A stretch of 56,857 nucleotides of DNA, from assembly GCF_000760735.1 (NCBI RefSeq), contig NZ_JMEX01000005.1:343812-400668 (forward strand), read 5' to 3'. The notes beneath the pieces were generated by a model that saw only the letters and a program-made list of their open reading frames with translations, did no database searches and was not told where the DNA came from. Numbering within the stretch: the stretch's first letter is position 1; each line of letters opens with the position of its first letter. The stretch is from Rhodococcoides fascians A44A. GTDB lineage: Bacteria > Actinomycetota > Actinomycetes > Mycobacteriales > Mycobacteriaceae. A program made the position numbers and the translations under genes. Positions 13,358 through 22,634 of this stretch are shown in pieces.

Positions 13358-14833
13358 TCAGTCCAACGGTCGACGAAGCGCAGCGAGGAACATCGCGTCC
13401 GTTCCGTGGCGGTGCGGCCACAGCTGCGCCGACGCACCGTCACCGAGCTGTGGAACGTCGGGCAGGAGCTGGTGGGTGTCCAGCTGCCGAGCGCCGTATC
13501 GGCGCACCGCGTCCGCGACGACGGCCGTGGTCTCGGACAGGTGCGGCGAACAGGTCGAATACACGACGACGCCGCCCGGCCGTACCAGCTTCAGTGCGGA
13601 GGCGAGCAGTTCCTTCTGCAACGCCACCAGCCCCGCCAGGTCGGACTGCGTGCGACGCCACCGCGCCTCGGGCCTCCGGCGCAGCGCTCCGAGTCCGGTG
13701 CAGGGCGCATCGACCAGGACTCGGTCGTATCCGCCGTCGAGACCCGGGTCCCGGCCGTCCACGACGTGAACGGTGACCGGGAGCCCCTTCGTCGTCTTCG
13801 ACACGAGGTCGGCACGGTGCGGGGTCGGTTCGACGGCGTCGACACGGGCGCCGTCGATCTCGGCGATCGCCCCGAGCAGAGCCGCCTTGCCTCCGGGACC
13901 TGCACACAGGTCCAGCCAGCGTCCGCCGTCCTCGCCCTCGATCGGTGCCAGCGTCAGCGCGCGCGCCACCAGTTGGCTGCCCTCGTCCTGCACACCGGCC
14001 AGGCCGTCTCGGACTGCGTCGAGCTTGCCGGGATCACCGCCGTCGAGATAGACGGCGTACGGCGAGTACTTGCCCTCTTCACCTCCGGTGACGAGGGCGA
14101 GCTCCTCGGCGGAGATCTCCCCAGGTCGTGCGACGAGATGGACTGCGGGCCTGGCATCGTCGGCGGCCAGCACATCCGCCAGTTCTGCGGCGTCCGCCCC
14201 GAGCGCGTCGGCGAAGGCCTGCGCGATCCACTTGGGATGCGCGTACTCGAACGCCAGATGTCCGACGGGATCCTTGTCTGCTGCGGGAGCGAGCTCGTCG
14301 ACCCATCGATCGGCGGACTTCTCCGACACTCGCCGAAGCACGGCGTTGACGAATCCTGCCTTGCCGCTGCCGAACTCGGCCCTGGTCAGATCGACCGACG
14401 TCGCCACGGCAGCGTGGGGCGCCACGCGGGTACGAAGCAGTTGGTAAGCACCCAGCCTCAGGATGTCGAGCAGACCACCGTCTATCTCCGAAATCGCACG
14501 ACCCGAACCGCTTTCGATGACCGAGTCGAGGAATCCTCGGGCTCGCGACGCTCCGTAGGCGAGTTCGGTCGCCAGGGCAGCATCACGCGTGTCGAGCTTG
14601 CGCTCGCGCAGCAGCCCCGGGAGCACGAGGTTGGCGTAGGCATCCCGCTCGCGTACCGCCTTCAGTACGTCTCTGGCGGCGAGTCGCGCAGGGTCGACAG
14701 GCGGGGTCGACCCCGGCCCTCCCCCACGATTCGGCCGGTTGCCCGCCCCCCGGCGGGATCCCGAGGTGCGCGTCGGCCCGTTGTTCACGTTGCCGCGTCG
14801 GCCTGCTCGGCCCTGGTTCTTCTCGGAGCTCAC
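13358..14833 (-). CDS. rsmB: 16S rRNA (cytosine-5)-methyltransferase RsmB/Fmu
   Basis: Methylates a cytosine (C967 in E. coli numbering) in 16S rRNA using S-adenosylmethionine. The 491-residue protein has a basic, Gly/Arg-rich, probably disordered N-terminus of about 45 residues. Next is a NusB-like domain ([23 protein letters not shown] onward), then the methyltransferase domain with the SAM loop [15 protein letters not shown], motif [21 protein letters not shown] and motif [13 protein letters not shown]. The two cysteines are the catalytic pair. The GTG start overlaps the fmt stop as GTGA; a longer frame into fmt is rejected. Confidence 0.95.
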   Translation of the reverse strand: MSSEKNQGRAGRRGNVNNGPTRTSGSRRGAGNRPNRGGGPGSTPPVDPARLAARDVLKAVRERDAYANLVLPGLLRERKLDTRDAALATELAYGASRARGFLDSVIESGSGRAISEIDGGLLDILRLGAYQLLRTRVAPHAAVATSVDLTRAEFGSGKAGFVNAVLRRVSEKSADRWVDELAPAADKDPVGHLAFEYAHPKWIAQAFADALGADAAELADVLAADDARPAVHLVARPGEISAEELALVTGGEEGKYSPYAVYLDGGDPGKLDAVRDGLAGVQDEGSQLVARALTLAPIEGEDGGRWLDLCAGPGGKAALLGAIAEIDGARVDAVEPTPHRADLVSKTTKGLPVTVHVVDGRDPGLDGGYDRVLVDAPCTGLGALRRRPEARWRRTQSDLAGLVALQKELLASALKLVRPGGVVVYSTCSPHLSETTAVVADAVRRYGARQLDTHQLLPDVPQLGDGASAQLWPHRHGTDAMFLAALRRPLD

Positions 14834-15753
14834 AGGGCAACCGCCGTTTCCGTCAGCCGGGCACCGCGCGCCCAGTCGAGTGCTTTCATGAGTTTCTTGC
14901 CCTGGGGTTGGACGTCGCCCAGAGCTACTGCGGTCGTTGCAGTCCCGACGAACACCCCGTCCTTGCGGACCAGGACGTGCCCGGCTTCGAGGCCCACGTC
15001 CGACACTGTGACCGGGGCTACTTTCAGCCGCACGTCTCCGATCGTCGTCCACGCACCGGGCGACGGGGTCACCGCGCGGACGTGCCGGTCGATCGACGCC
15101 GCCGAGGAGGTCCAGTCGATGCGCGCCGAGTCGACGGTGATCTTCGGTGCGTAGGACACGCCGTCTACCGGTTGCGGAACTGCGGAGGCCTCACCGGCCT
15201 CGATCGCGTCGAGAGTCGCTTCGAGCAGTACCGCACCACTGAGCGCGAGGCGGCCCAGCAGGTCGCCCGCCGAGTCGGTCGACCCGATGGTTTCGGTGAC
15301 GACGCCCAGGACCGGGCCGGTGTCCATGCCTTCTTCGAGGAGGAACGTCGATGCGCCCGTCACGTCGTCGCCCGCGGAGATCGCTGCTTGAACCGGGGCC
15401 GCGCCCCGCCACGCGGGGAGCAGCGAGAAGTGCAGATTGATCCATCCGAACTTCGGTACGTTCAGCACCGGCCGCGGCAGCAGTGCTCCGTATGCGACGA
15501 CCGGGCACACGTCGGGTTCGAGCGCGGTGAGAGCGTCGAGGAACTCCGGCTCCGACGGGCGCTGCGGCGTCAACACCGGGATCCCGTGTTCGTCTGCCAG
15601 CAGTCCAACGGGCGAGCGTCCGATCTTGCGTCCACGACCTGCGGCCGCATCCGGACGCGTGATCACCGCGACCACGTCGTGCCGATCCGACGAGATCAGT
15701 CGCGCCAGCGACGGAACTGCCGGGTCGGGCGTACCTGCGAACACAACGCGCAC
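14830..15753 (-). CDS. fmt: Methionyl-tRNA formyltransferase
   Basis: Formylates initiator Met-tRNA with 10-formyltetrahydrofolate. The 307-residue protein has the N-terminal [16 protein letters not shown], the folate/catalytic signature [21 protein letters not shown] with its preceding NLHF, the [10 protein letters not shown] stretch and a C-terminal OB-fold-like domain. I chose the GTG at 15753, which has GGGAG 7 bases upstream; a 26-codon longer version exists but lacks family similarity. It is first in fmt-rsmB and translationally coupled to it. Confidence 0.95.
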   Translation of the reverse strand: MRVVFAGTPDPAVPSLARLISSDRHDVVAVITRPDAAAGRGRKIGRSPVGLLADEHGIPVLTPQRPSEPEFLDALTALEPDVCPVVAYGALLPRPVLNVPKFGWINLHFSLLPAWRGAAPVQAAISAGDDVTGASTFLLEEGMDTGPVLGVVTETIGSTDSAGDLLGRLALSGAVLLEATLDAIEAGEASAVPQPVDGVSYAPKITVDSARIDWTSSAASIDRHVRAVTPSPGAWTTIGDVRLKVAPVTVSDVGLEAGHVLVRKDGVFVGTATTAVALGDVQPQGKKLMKALDWARGARLTETAVAL

Positions 15754-15840
15754 CAGAGGGCTCCCACGAATAGGTAGAACGGATTTCTCACGAACCACCC
15801 ATTCTAGGGACCACCCACCGGGCACGAGCACGCCCGTCGA

Positions 15841-16479
15841 TCATGCGTCGGACTCACCGGCGTGCGGTGTCTCCTCCTCGGCCAGAATTCGGTACAGGCG
15901 TCTGCGCGCATCGACGAGAACCTCGCTTGCGGCCGCGACCTGACCCGGCGTCCCGACCGCAGCGACCTGACCTGCGGCACCCATCAGCAATCCGATCAGA
16001 CCCCGCAGGTCCATCGCATCACCTCCGACCGTTCCGCGTACGTCGTCCCACGGAGAACCCAGCTCCTCCCGGTGTTCGTCGACGAACGTCCGGCCGGTCT
16101 CGGTCAGGCGAGCCGTCTTGCGACCGTCGACCTTCTCGATCAGGACGAGACCCTCGTCCTCGAGCTGTGAGAGCGCGGGATAGATGGACCCCGGGCTCGG
16201 CTTCCACGCGCCCTCGCTCTTCGCGACGATCTGCTGGATCAGCTCGTACCCGTGCATCGGCGACTCGGCCAGGATCAGCAGGACTGCAGCTCGAACGTCA
16301 CCGCGACGACCTCGTCCTCCGCGGCCGCGGCCGCGGCCGAGGTTGCCCGCAGGCCCGAAACCGCCGGGCCCGAAACCGCCGGGACCGAAACCGCCCCGAT
16401 GATGGGGACCGCCCCGGTGATGCGGTCCCCCGCGCCGTGCGTGTCCGTGGACGTGCTCATGTTCGTAGAAATTTTCCAT
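15841..16479 (-). CDS. PadR-family transcriptional regulator with His/Gly-rich N-terminus
   Basis: A 212-residue PadR-type repressor. The winged-helix domain starts near residue 56 (RRGDVRAAVLLILAESPMHGYELIQQI) and includes PSPGSIYPALSQLEDEGLV. A C-terminal helical dimerisation part follows. The first 55 residues are low-complexity: histidines in HEHVHGHARR, two copies of PHHRGG and three of FGPGG. The ATG has AGGAG 6-7 bases upstream. It is divergent from the GGDEF gene, and a 22-bp palindrome lies 29 bases upstream over a predicted promoter, so autorepression is likely. The ligand is unknown; the His-rich tail suggests metal binding, but this is inference. Confidence 0.9.
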   Translation of the reverse strand: MENFYEHEHVHGHARRGGPHHRGGPHHRGGFGPGGFGPGGFGPAGNLGRGRGRGGRGRRGDVRAAVLLILAESPMHGYELIQQIVAKSEGAWKPSPGSIYPALSQLEDEGLVLIEKVDGRKTARLTETGRTFVDEHREELGSPWDDVRGTVGGDAMDLRGLIGLLMGAAGQVAAVGTPGQVAAASEVLVDARRRLYRILAEEETPHAGESDA

Positions 16480-16507
16480 GTCCGTCTCCTTCTGTATCGT
16501 TTGGACG

Positions 16508-16529
16508 TATTGACGATATATCGACAATA
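16508..16529. promoter_or_regulatory. Palindromic operator candidate upstream of padR
   Basis: Two 11-bp half-sites, TATTGACGATA and TATCGACAATA, form an inverted repeat with no spacer and one mismatched pair (10 of 11 symmetric). It covers the predicted -10 box of the PadR gene. The position and AT-rich core fit an autoregulatory PadR site; binding itself is inferred. Confidence 0.6.
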
Positions 16530-16541
16530 GGTTTTCGGCAA
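16513..16541 (-). promoter_or_regulatory. Predicted padR promoter
   Basis: On the minus strand, TTGCCG (16536-16541) and TATCGT (16513-16518) are separated by exactly 17 bases, with the start codon 33 bases beyond the -10. The -10 lies inside the palindrome at 16508-16529. Found by eye only. Confidence 0.45.
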
Positions 16542-16637
16542 GAGTGACTGTCGAGCAGTTCATTGGACGGCGGCCGACAGCTGCCACGAGCGGCTAGCCT
16601 GTTCGCACCGAGGTTCGTGTCGATACGAGGGGGCACC

Positions 16638-18425
16638 ATGGCGAACTCACTGAGGAAGCGCGTGATCGCTTCCCTCGGTGCGGTCGCCCTCGTCGTGGCG
16701 CTCGCGAGTTCCGGACTTCTCCCCGACGCCGCGTCGGTCGCCCTCGACGACGCAGGCCAACTCGCCGGAGGGATCGCTGCCACCGTCGTGTGCTGGCGCA
16801 CCGGTGGACGCCGATCCGGCGCACAGCGTCGGTGGCGCCTGCTGATGGCCGCCGGCATGGCGTGCTGGACCGGCGGGATGGTGATCTGGGCCCTCTACCG
16901 ATCGGTGCTGGATGTGCCCTTGCCATCGCCGTCCTACGCGGACATCGGTTTCTTCCTCTTCCCCATCTTCGCGGTGCCCGCACTCCTGTCCGTGATGCGA
17001 CGCGCGCCCCATCGCACGGAGTCGGGCAGCAGTTACCAGTGGCTCACGTCGGTTCTGGACGGTCTCGTCGTCGTCGGCTCGTTGTTCGTGATCTCGTGGG
17101 CGACGGTGCTCGGTCAGGTCGCCCGCTCGGACCGATCCGATTCGCTGCAGTTCCTCATCGCTCTCATGTACCCCATCACCGACCTCGTCCTCCTGGCCAT
17201 GGTCGGATTGCTCGCCGTGATACCCCGCGTCCTGCGGCGTTACCGGGCTCAGCTCACCCTGCTGGGTGGGGGTCTGACATCGCTGGCCGTGTCCGACAGC
17301 CTGTACGCGTACCTGGTCGCATCGGGTGCAAACGAGATGCCGTTGATCGCCGACGCCGGTTTCATCGCCGGACCGGTCCTGATCGCGCTGGCGGCCTCGG
17401 CGCCGTCGGTCGTCGCGACGAGCACGGACCCCGAGTTCGCCCCAACACCGGCGCCCATCCGATCACCCGCGCCCATCCGATCACCCGGGCCCACCCGGCC
17501 ACTCGAGCCCACCGAGTCGCTGCCCGGATCCGGGCACGACCGGACCCAGCTCCTGCTGCCGTACGCGCTGATGGCTCTGACCGGAGTGGCCGTGGCGCTG
17601 CAGCGGTTCACGAACGGGACCGTGGACCCTGTTGTCTTCGGTCTGTTTCTCGGCGTGATCGTGCTCGCGGTGGTGCGGCAGGTCATGACGCTCGTACAGA
17701 ACGACGCGCTCCTGCGCACGCTGTACTCGACTCAGAACGAGCTGACCTATCGCGCCCACCACGACGGATTGACCGGTCTGCTCAATCGCTCCGCCTTCGA
17801 CGAACACCTCGCCGCCGCCATCGAACGTCACAACGACAACGGCGATGTCGGAGTACTTCTGCTCGTCGACCTGGACGACTTCAAAGCGATCAACGACAGG
17901 CTCGGTCACGGAGCAGGCGATCGATCGCTGAAGACTCTGTCGGGTCGACTCGTGGATTCGGTGAACGCTGGAGAACACGGCGGAGTCGTCGCCCGATTCG
18001 GCGGCGACGAGTTCACCGTGCTCATCCCGGCATCCATCGATGCCGGCTGCACCACGGCCCGATCGATAGTGGACTCACTGCGAGAACCACAGGACATCGA
18101 GGGCCACGTCGTCTCCATCGGTGCCAGCGTCGGCGTCGTGGAACTCGACGTGTTCGAGCACTCCGTCACCGCTGACGCCCTGCTACGCAACGCCGATCGA
18201 GCGATGTACGAGGCCAAGAAGAACGGCAAGGCCGGAGTGTTCGCGTACGACTCCGACGGAACCCTCCGTATGGTCTACAACCTGTCGGTGCAGGGCGCGC
18301 CGTTCGACTGGTTCGGTCACGGGCGCGCCGCTGCGGACGCTCAGGGCAGCCGTGGAACCAGTCCGAATATCGTTGCCGGCGAACCGGATCCAGCCCGATT
18401 GATCGGACCACCGACCAGAACGTAG
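16638..18425 (+). CDS. Membrane GGDEF-domain protein, probable diguanylate cyclase
   Basis: A 595-residue protein. The N-terminal 340 or so residues form a multi-helix membrane sensor, with helices near the start (VIASLGAVALVVALASSG), in the middle (VVVGSLFVISWATVLG, LVLLAMVGLLAVI) and just before the catalytic part (VVFGLFLGVIVLAVV). The GGDEF domain runs from about residue 373 (HDGLTGLLNRSAFDEHL) to 540, with an intact FGGDEF motif near residue 454. I see no RxxD inhibitory site five residues upstream. A proline-rich linker is encoded by 18-bp tandem repeats. The ATG at 16638 has GAGGGGGC in front. Its 3' end overlaps the opposite-strand cyclase gene by 85 bases. The signal sensed is unknown. 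Confidence 0.9.
   Translation: MANSLRKRVIASLGAVALVVALASSGLLPDAASVALDDAGQLAGGIAATVVCWRTGGRRSGAQRRWRLLMAAGMACWTGGMVIWALYRSVLDVPLPSPSYADIGFFLFPIFAVPALLSVMRRAPHRTESGSSYQWLTSVLDGLVVVGSLFVISWATVLGQVARSDRSDSLQFLIALMYPITDLVLLAMVGLLAVIPRVLRRYRAQLTLLGGGLTSLAVSDSLYAYLVASGANEMPLIADAGFIAGPVLIALAASAPSVVATSTDPEFAPTPAPIRSPAPIRSPGPTRPLEPTESLPGSGHDRTQLLLPYALMALTGVAVALQRFTNGTVDPVVFGLFLGVIVLAVVRQVMTLVQNDALLRTLYSTQNELTYRAHHDGLTGLLNRSAFDEHLAAAIERHNDNGDVGVLLLVDLDDFKAINDRLGHGAGDRSLKTLSGRLVDSVNAGEHGGVVARFGGDEFTVLIPASIDAGCTTARSIVDSLREPQDIEGHVVSIGASVGVVELDVFEHSVTADALLRNADRAMYEAKKNGKAGVFAYDSDGTLRMVYNLSVQGAPFDWFGHGRAAADAQGSRGTSPNIVAGEPDPARLIGPPTRT
17453..17506. repeat. 18-bp tandem repeat inside the GGDEF gene
   Basis: Three 18-bp units in a row. 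The first two differ only at the last base and the third is diverged; a partial fourth follows. They encode the APIRSP/GPTRPLEP periodicity of a proline-rich loop between predicted membrane helices. The period is a multiple of three, so copy-number change would keep the frame. Confidence 0.8.
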
Positions 18426-19192
18426 GCGCCGGTGGTGGGCAGCTGTTCCAGGTTGCGCAGATTCTCGAGGCTGATGCGATGCCTGTCGTACAGCTTCACC
18501 GACACCGGATAGGTGTCGTCGTTGCCGAGGTCGGGCCCGAAGGTGTCGGTTCCCAACGCACCTCGTTCCGCGAGACGACCCGTGTCGATGAGCCACTGCA
18601 CTGCATCGACGGAGAATCCCGGCTGATGAGTGACACCGTCGGCGTCGGCGTTCACGTACGCGTCTGTCCCCCAACGCGATTCCCACCCGGTCCACAGAAC
18701 GACGGCGGCACCGGACGGAATTCGTCCGTTAAACGCCTCCCACTCCCGAAGATCGGCGATCGTCACCGCGTAGTCGGCGTTCGCCGCCGCCTTCTCCCGA
18801 ATGTCGATCTTCACCGCCGGGAGAAACAGATCCTCCGGAACGAGCTGATCTGCCGTCAGGCCACCGTCCTGGAAATGAGCGGGTGCACCCCAATGCGATC
18901 CGGTGTGTTCACCCTCACGAACGTTCTGGAGGTAATAGCCGTCCTCGGCCACCGTCGCAGCCGTCTCGAGCACGAACTCCGGATCGCCGGGGAAGATCGG
19001 CGTCGTCGCCGGGTCGTTCACGTGCGAGAGCGACACGATCTTCAGCAGACGATCCAGCGGTATTCCGAACCCCGGCAGATTCGACGACCCCGACTCCGGT
19101 GCCGCCTGGGCGACCGCAGGCCCGGCGAGTTTCGCACCTGCGACGACGGCCAAGCCCGTCGCGACACGTCTGATCAACTGTCTACGTTTCAT
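18341..19192 (-). CDS. Exported cyclase-family (kynurenine formamidase-like) metal hydrolase
   Basis: A 283-residue member of the cyclase/formamidase family (Pfam Cyclase, PF04199). It begins with a Tat-like signal peptide: RRQLIRRVATG, a hydrophobic stretch, and AVAQAAP as a likely cleavage region near residue 30. The metal motif, usually HxGTHxDxPxH, appears as HTGSHWGAPAH, with the Asp replaced by Gly. The C-terminal GAYVLVGGPINRAGSGSPATIF agrees with the family end, so I keep the stop at 18341 although it lies 85 bases inside the GGDEF gene. The substrate is unknown. A 92-bp gap follows to the priA stop. Confidence 0.85.
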   Translation of the reverse strand: MKRRQLIRRVATGLAVVAGAKLAGPAVAQAAPESGSSNLPGFGIPLDRLLKIVSLSHVNDPATTPIFPGDPEFVLETAATVAEDGYYLQNVREGEHTGSHWGAPAHFQDGGLTADQLVPEDLFLPAVKIDIREKAAANADYAVTIADLREWEAFNGRIPSGAAVVLWTGWESRWGTDAYVNADADGVTHQPGFSVDAVQWLIDTGRLAERGALGTDTFGPDLGNDDTYPVSVKLYDRHRISLENLRNLEQLPTTGAYVLVGGPINRAGSGSPATIFGLVPRLP

Positions 19193-19284
19193 TTCCCCGA
19201 CCCCGCTCCGATGTACGACTCGATGTCCAGTCCGACTCGACTGTCGGTATGGACTCTAGGCGCTGAGGGGCGCTGATGGGAGCG

Positions 19285-21372
19285 TCAACCGATGCGGATC
19301 GGATCGATCTGTACGCGAACCGCTTCCGTGTTCTTCCGGGCGCTGCTGGCGGCTTGCGCGTCGGCGAGAGCACGCGCCAGCGCTCCGCCTGCACGACGAG
19401 GCACGCGGAGCAGTATTCGCTGTACGTCGCCGGGAAGTCGGTCCTCTCCCCCGCCCGCGGGCAGACGCTGCCCGTCGGGCAGTTCCACGGGCCCGAGGAC
19501 TTCGGTCTCGGCCGGAAGTTCCGCGGATTCGACGAGCGCCGTGATCGCGGCTGTCGTTCCGTCGACCGCCGCGACGTGGACGGCGGGAGGAAAGCGAACG
19601 TCGACGCGCTCGTCCAACTCGCTTCGGGCGTGGCCGACCGGATCCCACCGCACCAACGCCTGAACGGTGGGCAGCTCGGATTCCGCGACCACGACCACCC
19701 TGCCGCCGTCGGCACCGGGGCGTACCAGCGCCGACGCCGTCATCCATCGTCTGAGGGTTTCCTCGGCCGCTCGGAGGTCCGCACGCCCGAGCAGTGCCCA
19801 TCCGTCGAGCAGCAGCGCCGCCCCGTACCCGCCGCTGATCGTCGGTTCCGCACCCACCGTCGAGATCACCAGCGACGCACCGGCATCCACCGAGTCCAGG
19901 ACAGCGCTTCCACCGGACGTGCGCACCGGAACACCCGGGAAGGCGCGGCCCAATTCCTCGGCGGTGCGGTGCGCGCCGATCACGACCGCACGCAGGGCCC
20001 TCGATCCGCACACAGCGCACTTGTGGTTGGTGTCCGCAGCTCCGCACCACCGGCACGTCGGGCTACCTGCTCCGTCGGCACCCGGCGCAGACGGCAACGC
20101 GAGCGGTCCGTTGCACCGTCGACATCGAGCGGGGTTGCGACACTTCGCGCATGCGAGCGACGGAACGTACCCGCCGCGCGGAACCTGAACCAGCACCGCC
20201 GTGTCGTTCTTCAGAGCGGTCCTCGCGGCGTCGAACGCGATGGCCGGCAGTCTCGCAGCACGCGCCCCCGGGTCACGTGCCAGCGCATGATCACTGTCCG
20301 CCAGCGCGACGATGTGCGGTTGCGCGGCCCGCACCGTCTCACGCGACGCCAACAGGTCGTGAGCCCACCCCGAGTCGACGAGGGCTTCGGCCTCGGCGGT
20401 GCGCGCATGCCCGGCGAGGACGACGCCGCACCCGGTGCCGTGCGCTCGGAGGAGCGCCACCTCGCGCGCATGGGGATAGGGCGAACGTGGTTCGGCGTAC
20501 CCGTCGTCGCCGTCGTCCCACAGCACCATCAGGCCGAGGTTCTGCACCGGGGCGAACACGGCACTCCTGGTCCCGACCACTACGGACACGTCGCGCCGTA
20601 GCGCAGCGAGCCAGCGTCGATAGCGTTTCGCCGGGCCGAGCCCGGCCGACAGTGCCACCACCTGGTCGTCGCCGAGGACGGCCTGACACGCCGACGCCAC
20701 TCGGTCCAGATCCCGCTGGTCCGGCACCACGACGACGGCGCTGCGACCCGACGTTGCCGTCACGGCCGCTATCTCCGCGATCCGCCGTGCCCAGTCCTCA
20801 CCCGGCAGCGCCTGCCAGACCGCTCGGGGTCCACGGCCCGCCCTGAGAGCATCGACGAACGCAGCGCCGTGTGTGTACCTGTCCCACACAGAGGCGTCGA
20901 CAACTGGGTGGTCGGCAGCGGTGGAGACGGCGGAGACATCCGGCAGCGGCTCCGATTCGACCTTGGCGTGACGCGGCGGGACGGCGAGCCTCAACACGTC
21001 GGCGCGCGTTCCTGCGTAGCGGTGCGCAACAGCGTCGACCAGCGTCGCGATCTCCGAGGTGAGGACACGTTCGGGTGAGACGACGCGATCGAGAAAGCCG
21101 AGTTTGCCGGTGTGGTCGCTCGTGGCGACACGCTCCACGATGTAGCCGTCGACCAGCCGGCCGGCAAAGCGAATACGCACTCGCACACCGGGATTCGCAT
21201 CCTCCGAGAGCTCCGCCGGAACGAGGTAGTCGAATTCGCGGTCGAGATGCGGGAGCGGGAGAAGCGGCAACACCCGAGCTACGGGTAGCTCGGGTGCTGC
21301 CGCTTTCGGTGCGCTGCTCAGGCGAGTCCCGCGGCGGCGCGGAGCTTGTCTGCGCGGTCCGTCGACTCCCAC
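19285..21372 (-). CDS. priA: PriA-like replication restart protein, helicase motifs degenerate
   Basis: Actinobacterial PriA homologue of up to 695 residues. The N-terminal DNA-binding domain ([25 protein letters not shown], residues 31-55) and the zinc-binding cysteines ([15 protein letters not shown] and later [18 protein letters not shown]) are present. The Walker A lysine and the DEAH box are not: the corresponding regions read [11 protein letters not shown] and [12 protein letters not shown]. Mycobacterial PriA is likewise annotated as probably lacking helicase activity. The start is uncertain. I give the GTG at 21372, which overlaps metK by 55 bases; a CTG overlapping the metK TGA, or a GTG at 21273, are alternatives. 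Similarity to mycobacterial PriA begins at about residue 30. Confidence 0.88.
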   Translation of the reverse strand: MGVDGPRRQAPRRRGTRLSSAPKAAAPELPVARVLPLLPLPHLDREFDYLVPAELSEDANPGVRVRIRFAGRLVDGYIVERVATSDHTGKLGFLDRVVSPERVLTSEIATLVDAVAHRYAGTRADVLRLAVPPRHAKVESEPLPDVSAVSTAADHPVVDASVWDRYTHGAAFVDALRAGRGPRAVWQALPGEDWARRIAEIAAVTATSGRSAVVVVPDQRDLDRVASACQAVLGDDQVVALSAGLGPAKRYRRWLAALRRDVSVVVGTRSAVFAPVQNLGLMVLWDDGDDGYAEPRSPYPHAREVALLRAHGTGCGVVLAGHARTAEAEALVDSGWAHDLLASRETVRAAQPHIVALADSDHALARDPGARAARLPAIAFDAARTALKNDTAVLVQVPRGGYVPSLACAKCRNPARCRRCNGPLALPSAPGADGAGSPTCRWCGAADTNHKCAVCGSRALRAVVIGAHRTAEELGRAFPGVPVRTSGGSAVLDSVDAGASLVISTVGAEPTISGGYGAALLLDGWALLGRADLRAAEETLRRWMTASALVRPGADGGRVVVVAESELPTVQALVRWDPVGHARSELDERVDVRFPPAVHVAAVDGTTAAITALVESAELPAETEVLGPVELPDGQRLPAGGGEDRLPGDVQRILLRVPRRAGGALARALADAQAASSARKNTEAVRVQIDPIRIG
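21271..21296 (-). other. Strong hairpin just after metK, inside the 5' part of priA
   Basis: An 11-bp perfect stem (CACCCGAGCTA paired with TAGCTCGGGTG) around a 4-base loop, extended by three more pairs after one mismatch. It starts 22 bases downstream of the metK stop and lies in conserved priA coding sequence. There is no clear T-run, so it could be a leaky terminator, an mRNA-stabilising 3' end for metK, or only coding constraint. Confidence 0.55.
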
Positions 21373-22535
21373 GGCAGGTCGATGTCGGTTCGGCCGAAGT
21401 GGCCGTACGCGGCGGTCTGCGCGTAGATCGGTCGAAGCAGATCCAGATCGCGGATGATGGCGCCCGGACGTAGGTCGAACACCTCCGAGATCGCGGCCTG
21501 GATGCGAGCAGGATCGGTCTTCTCGGTTCCGAAGGTCTCCACGAACAGACCGACGGGTGCAGCCTTGCCGATGGCGTAGGCGACCTGTACCTCGATGCGG
21601 TCCGCGAGACCTGCCGCCACCGCGTTCTTGGCTACCCAGCGCATCGCGTACGCGGCGCTGCGGTCCACCTTGGACGGATCCTTGCCCGAGAACGCGCCAC
21701 CGCCGTGCCGGGCCATGCCGCCGTAGGTGTCGACGATGATCTTGCGTCCGGTCAGGCCTGCGTCACCCATGGGCCCGCCGAGAACGAACTTGCCGGTGGG
21801 GTTGACCAGCAGCCGGACGTCGGAGGTGTCGAGGGACGGGACGTTCAGTTCCGCCAGGACCGATCCGAGCACCTTCTCGCGAATGTCCGGCGTCAGTAGG
21901 TTGTCGAGATCGATGTCCGCGGCGTGCTGCGTGGACACGACCACCGTGTCGAGACGGACTGCGTTGTCACCGTCGTACTCGATGGTGACCTGAGTCTTGC
22001 CGTCGGGACGCAGGTACGGCAGGACGCCGCTCTTCCGCACCTCGGTGAGTCGTCGAGAAAGCCTGTGCGCCAGAGCAATCGGCAGTGGCATGAGCTCAGG
22101 AGTGTCGGTGTTGGCGTACCCGAACATCAATCCCTGGTCGCCTGCGCCCTGACGGTCGATCTCGTCGTCGGACAACCCCTCGACACGCGCCTCGTGCGAG
22201 TGATCGACGCCCTGCGCGATCTCGGGCGACTGTGCGCCGATCGCCACGTTGACTCCGCAGGAGTTGCCGTCGAAGCCCTTCGCCGACGAGTCGTACCCGA
22301 TCTCGAGCACCTTGTCGCGCACGATCTTGGGGATGTCCGCCCACGCCGTCGTATTGACCTCGCCGGCAACGTGAACCTGGCCCGTCGTGACGAGCGTCTC
22401 GACGGCCACGCGTGCACGAGGATCCTCCGTCAGCAGCGCGTCGAGGATCGAGTCGCTGATCGCGTCACAGATCTTGTCGGGGTGGCCCTCTGTTACCGAC
22501 TCACTGGTGAAGAGCCGACTACCGGACTTACTCAC
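21318..22535 (-). CDS. metK: S-adenosylmethionine synthetase
   Basis: Makes S-adenosylmethionine from methionine and ATP. The 405-residue protein has the N-terminal signature [21 protein letters not shown], the [12 protein letters not shown] signature and the [20 protein letters not shown]-loop-like segment. The GTG start has AGAGGA 5 bases upstream. The 99-bp gap to coaBC holds an inverted repeat (22606-22626). I saw no SAM riboswitch in it. metK lies in the conserved actinobacterial run mihF-gmk-rpoZ-coaBC-metK-priA. Confidence 0.98.
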   Translation of the reverse strand: MSKSGSRLFTSESVTEGHPDKICDAISDSILDALLTEDPRARVAVETLVTTGQVHVAGEVNTTAWADIPKIVRDKVLEIGYDSSAKGFDGNSCGVNVAIGAQSPEIAQGVDHSHEARVEGLSDDEIDRQGAGDQGLMFGYANTDTPELMPLPIALAHRLSRRLTEVRKSGVLPYLRPDGKTQVTIEYDGDNAVRLDTVVVSTQHAADIDLDNLLTPDIREKVLGSVLAELNVPSLDTSDVRLLVNPTGKFVLGGPMGDAGLTGRKIIVDTYGGMARHGGGAFSGKDPSKVDRSAAYAMRWVAKNAVAAGLADRIEVQVAYAIGKAAPVGLFVETFGTEKTDPARIQAAISEVFDLRPGAIIRDLDLLRPIYAQTAAYGHFGRTDIDLPWESTDRADKLRAAAGLA

Positions 22536-22605
22536 GTGTTTCCTCTCGACGTGTCAAAAGCGTTCACTTCAGCCAAGCTGTATCTACAAATATTCGACAC
22601 TAGTC

Positions 22606-22626
22606 GTGCACAGGATGCCTGTGCAC
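22606..22626 (-). terminator. Inverted repeat between coaBC and metK
   Basis: Perfect 9-bp arms, GTGCACAGG and CCTGTGCAC, around a 3-base centre, 8 bases downstream of the coaBC stop. No T-run follows. It could be an attenuating stem-loop after coaBC or an operator for metK. Confidence 0.45.
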
Positions 22627-22634
22627 CCTTGCAA

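Noticed and set aside
12231..13421. Long upstream extension of the ribD frame
   Set aside because: It crosses rpe and the MmcQ/YjbR gene in a wrong frame and is Arg/Ser-rich; the ATG at 12230 gives a normal RibD.
22536..22634. Possible SAM riboswitch before metK
   Set aside because: No SAM-I/II/IV core was recognisable; only a simple 9-bp inverted repeat is present, and it lies nearer the coaBC end.
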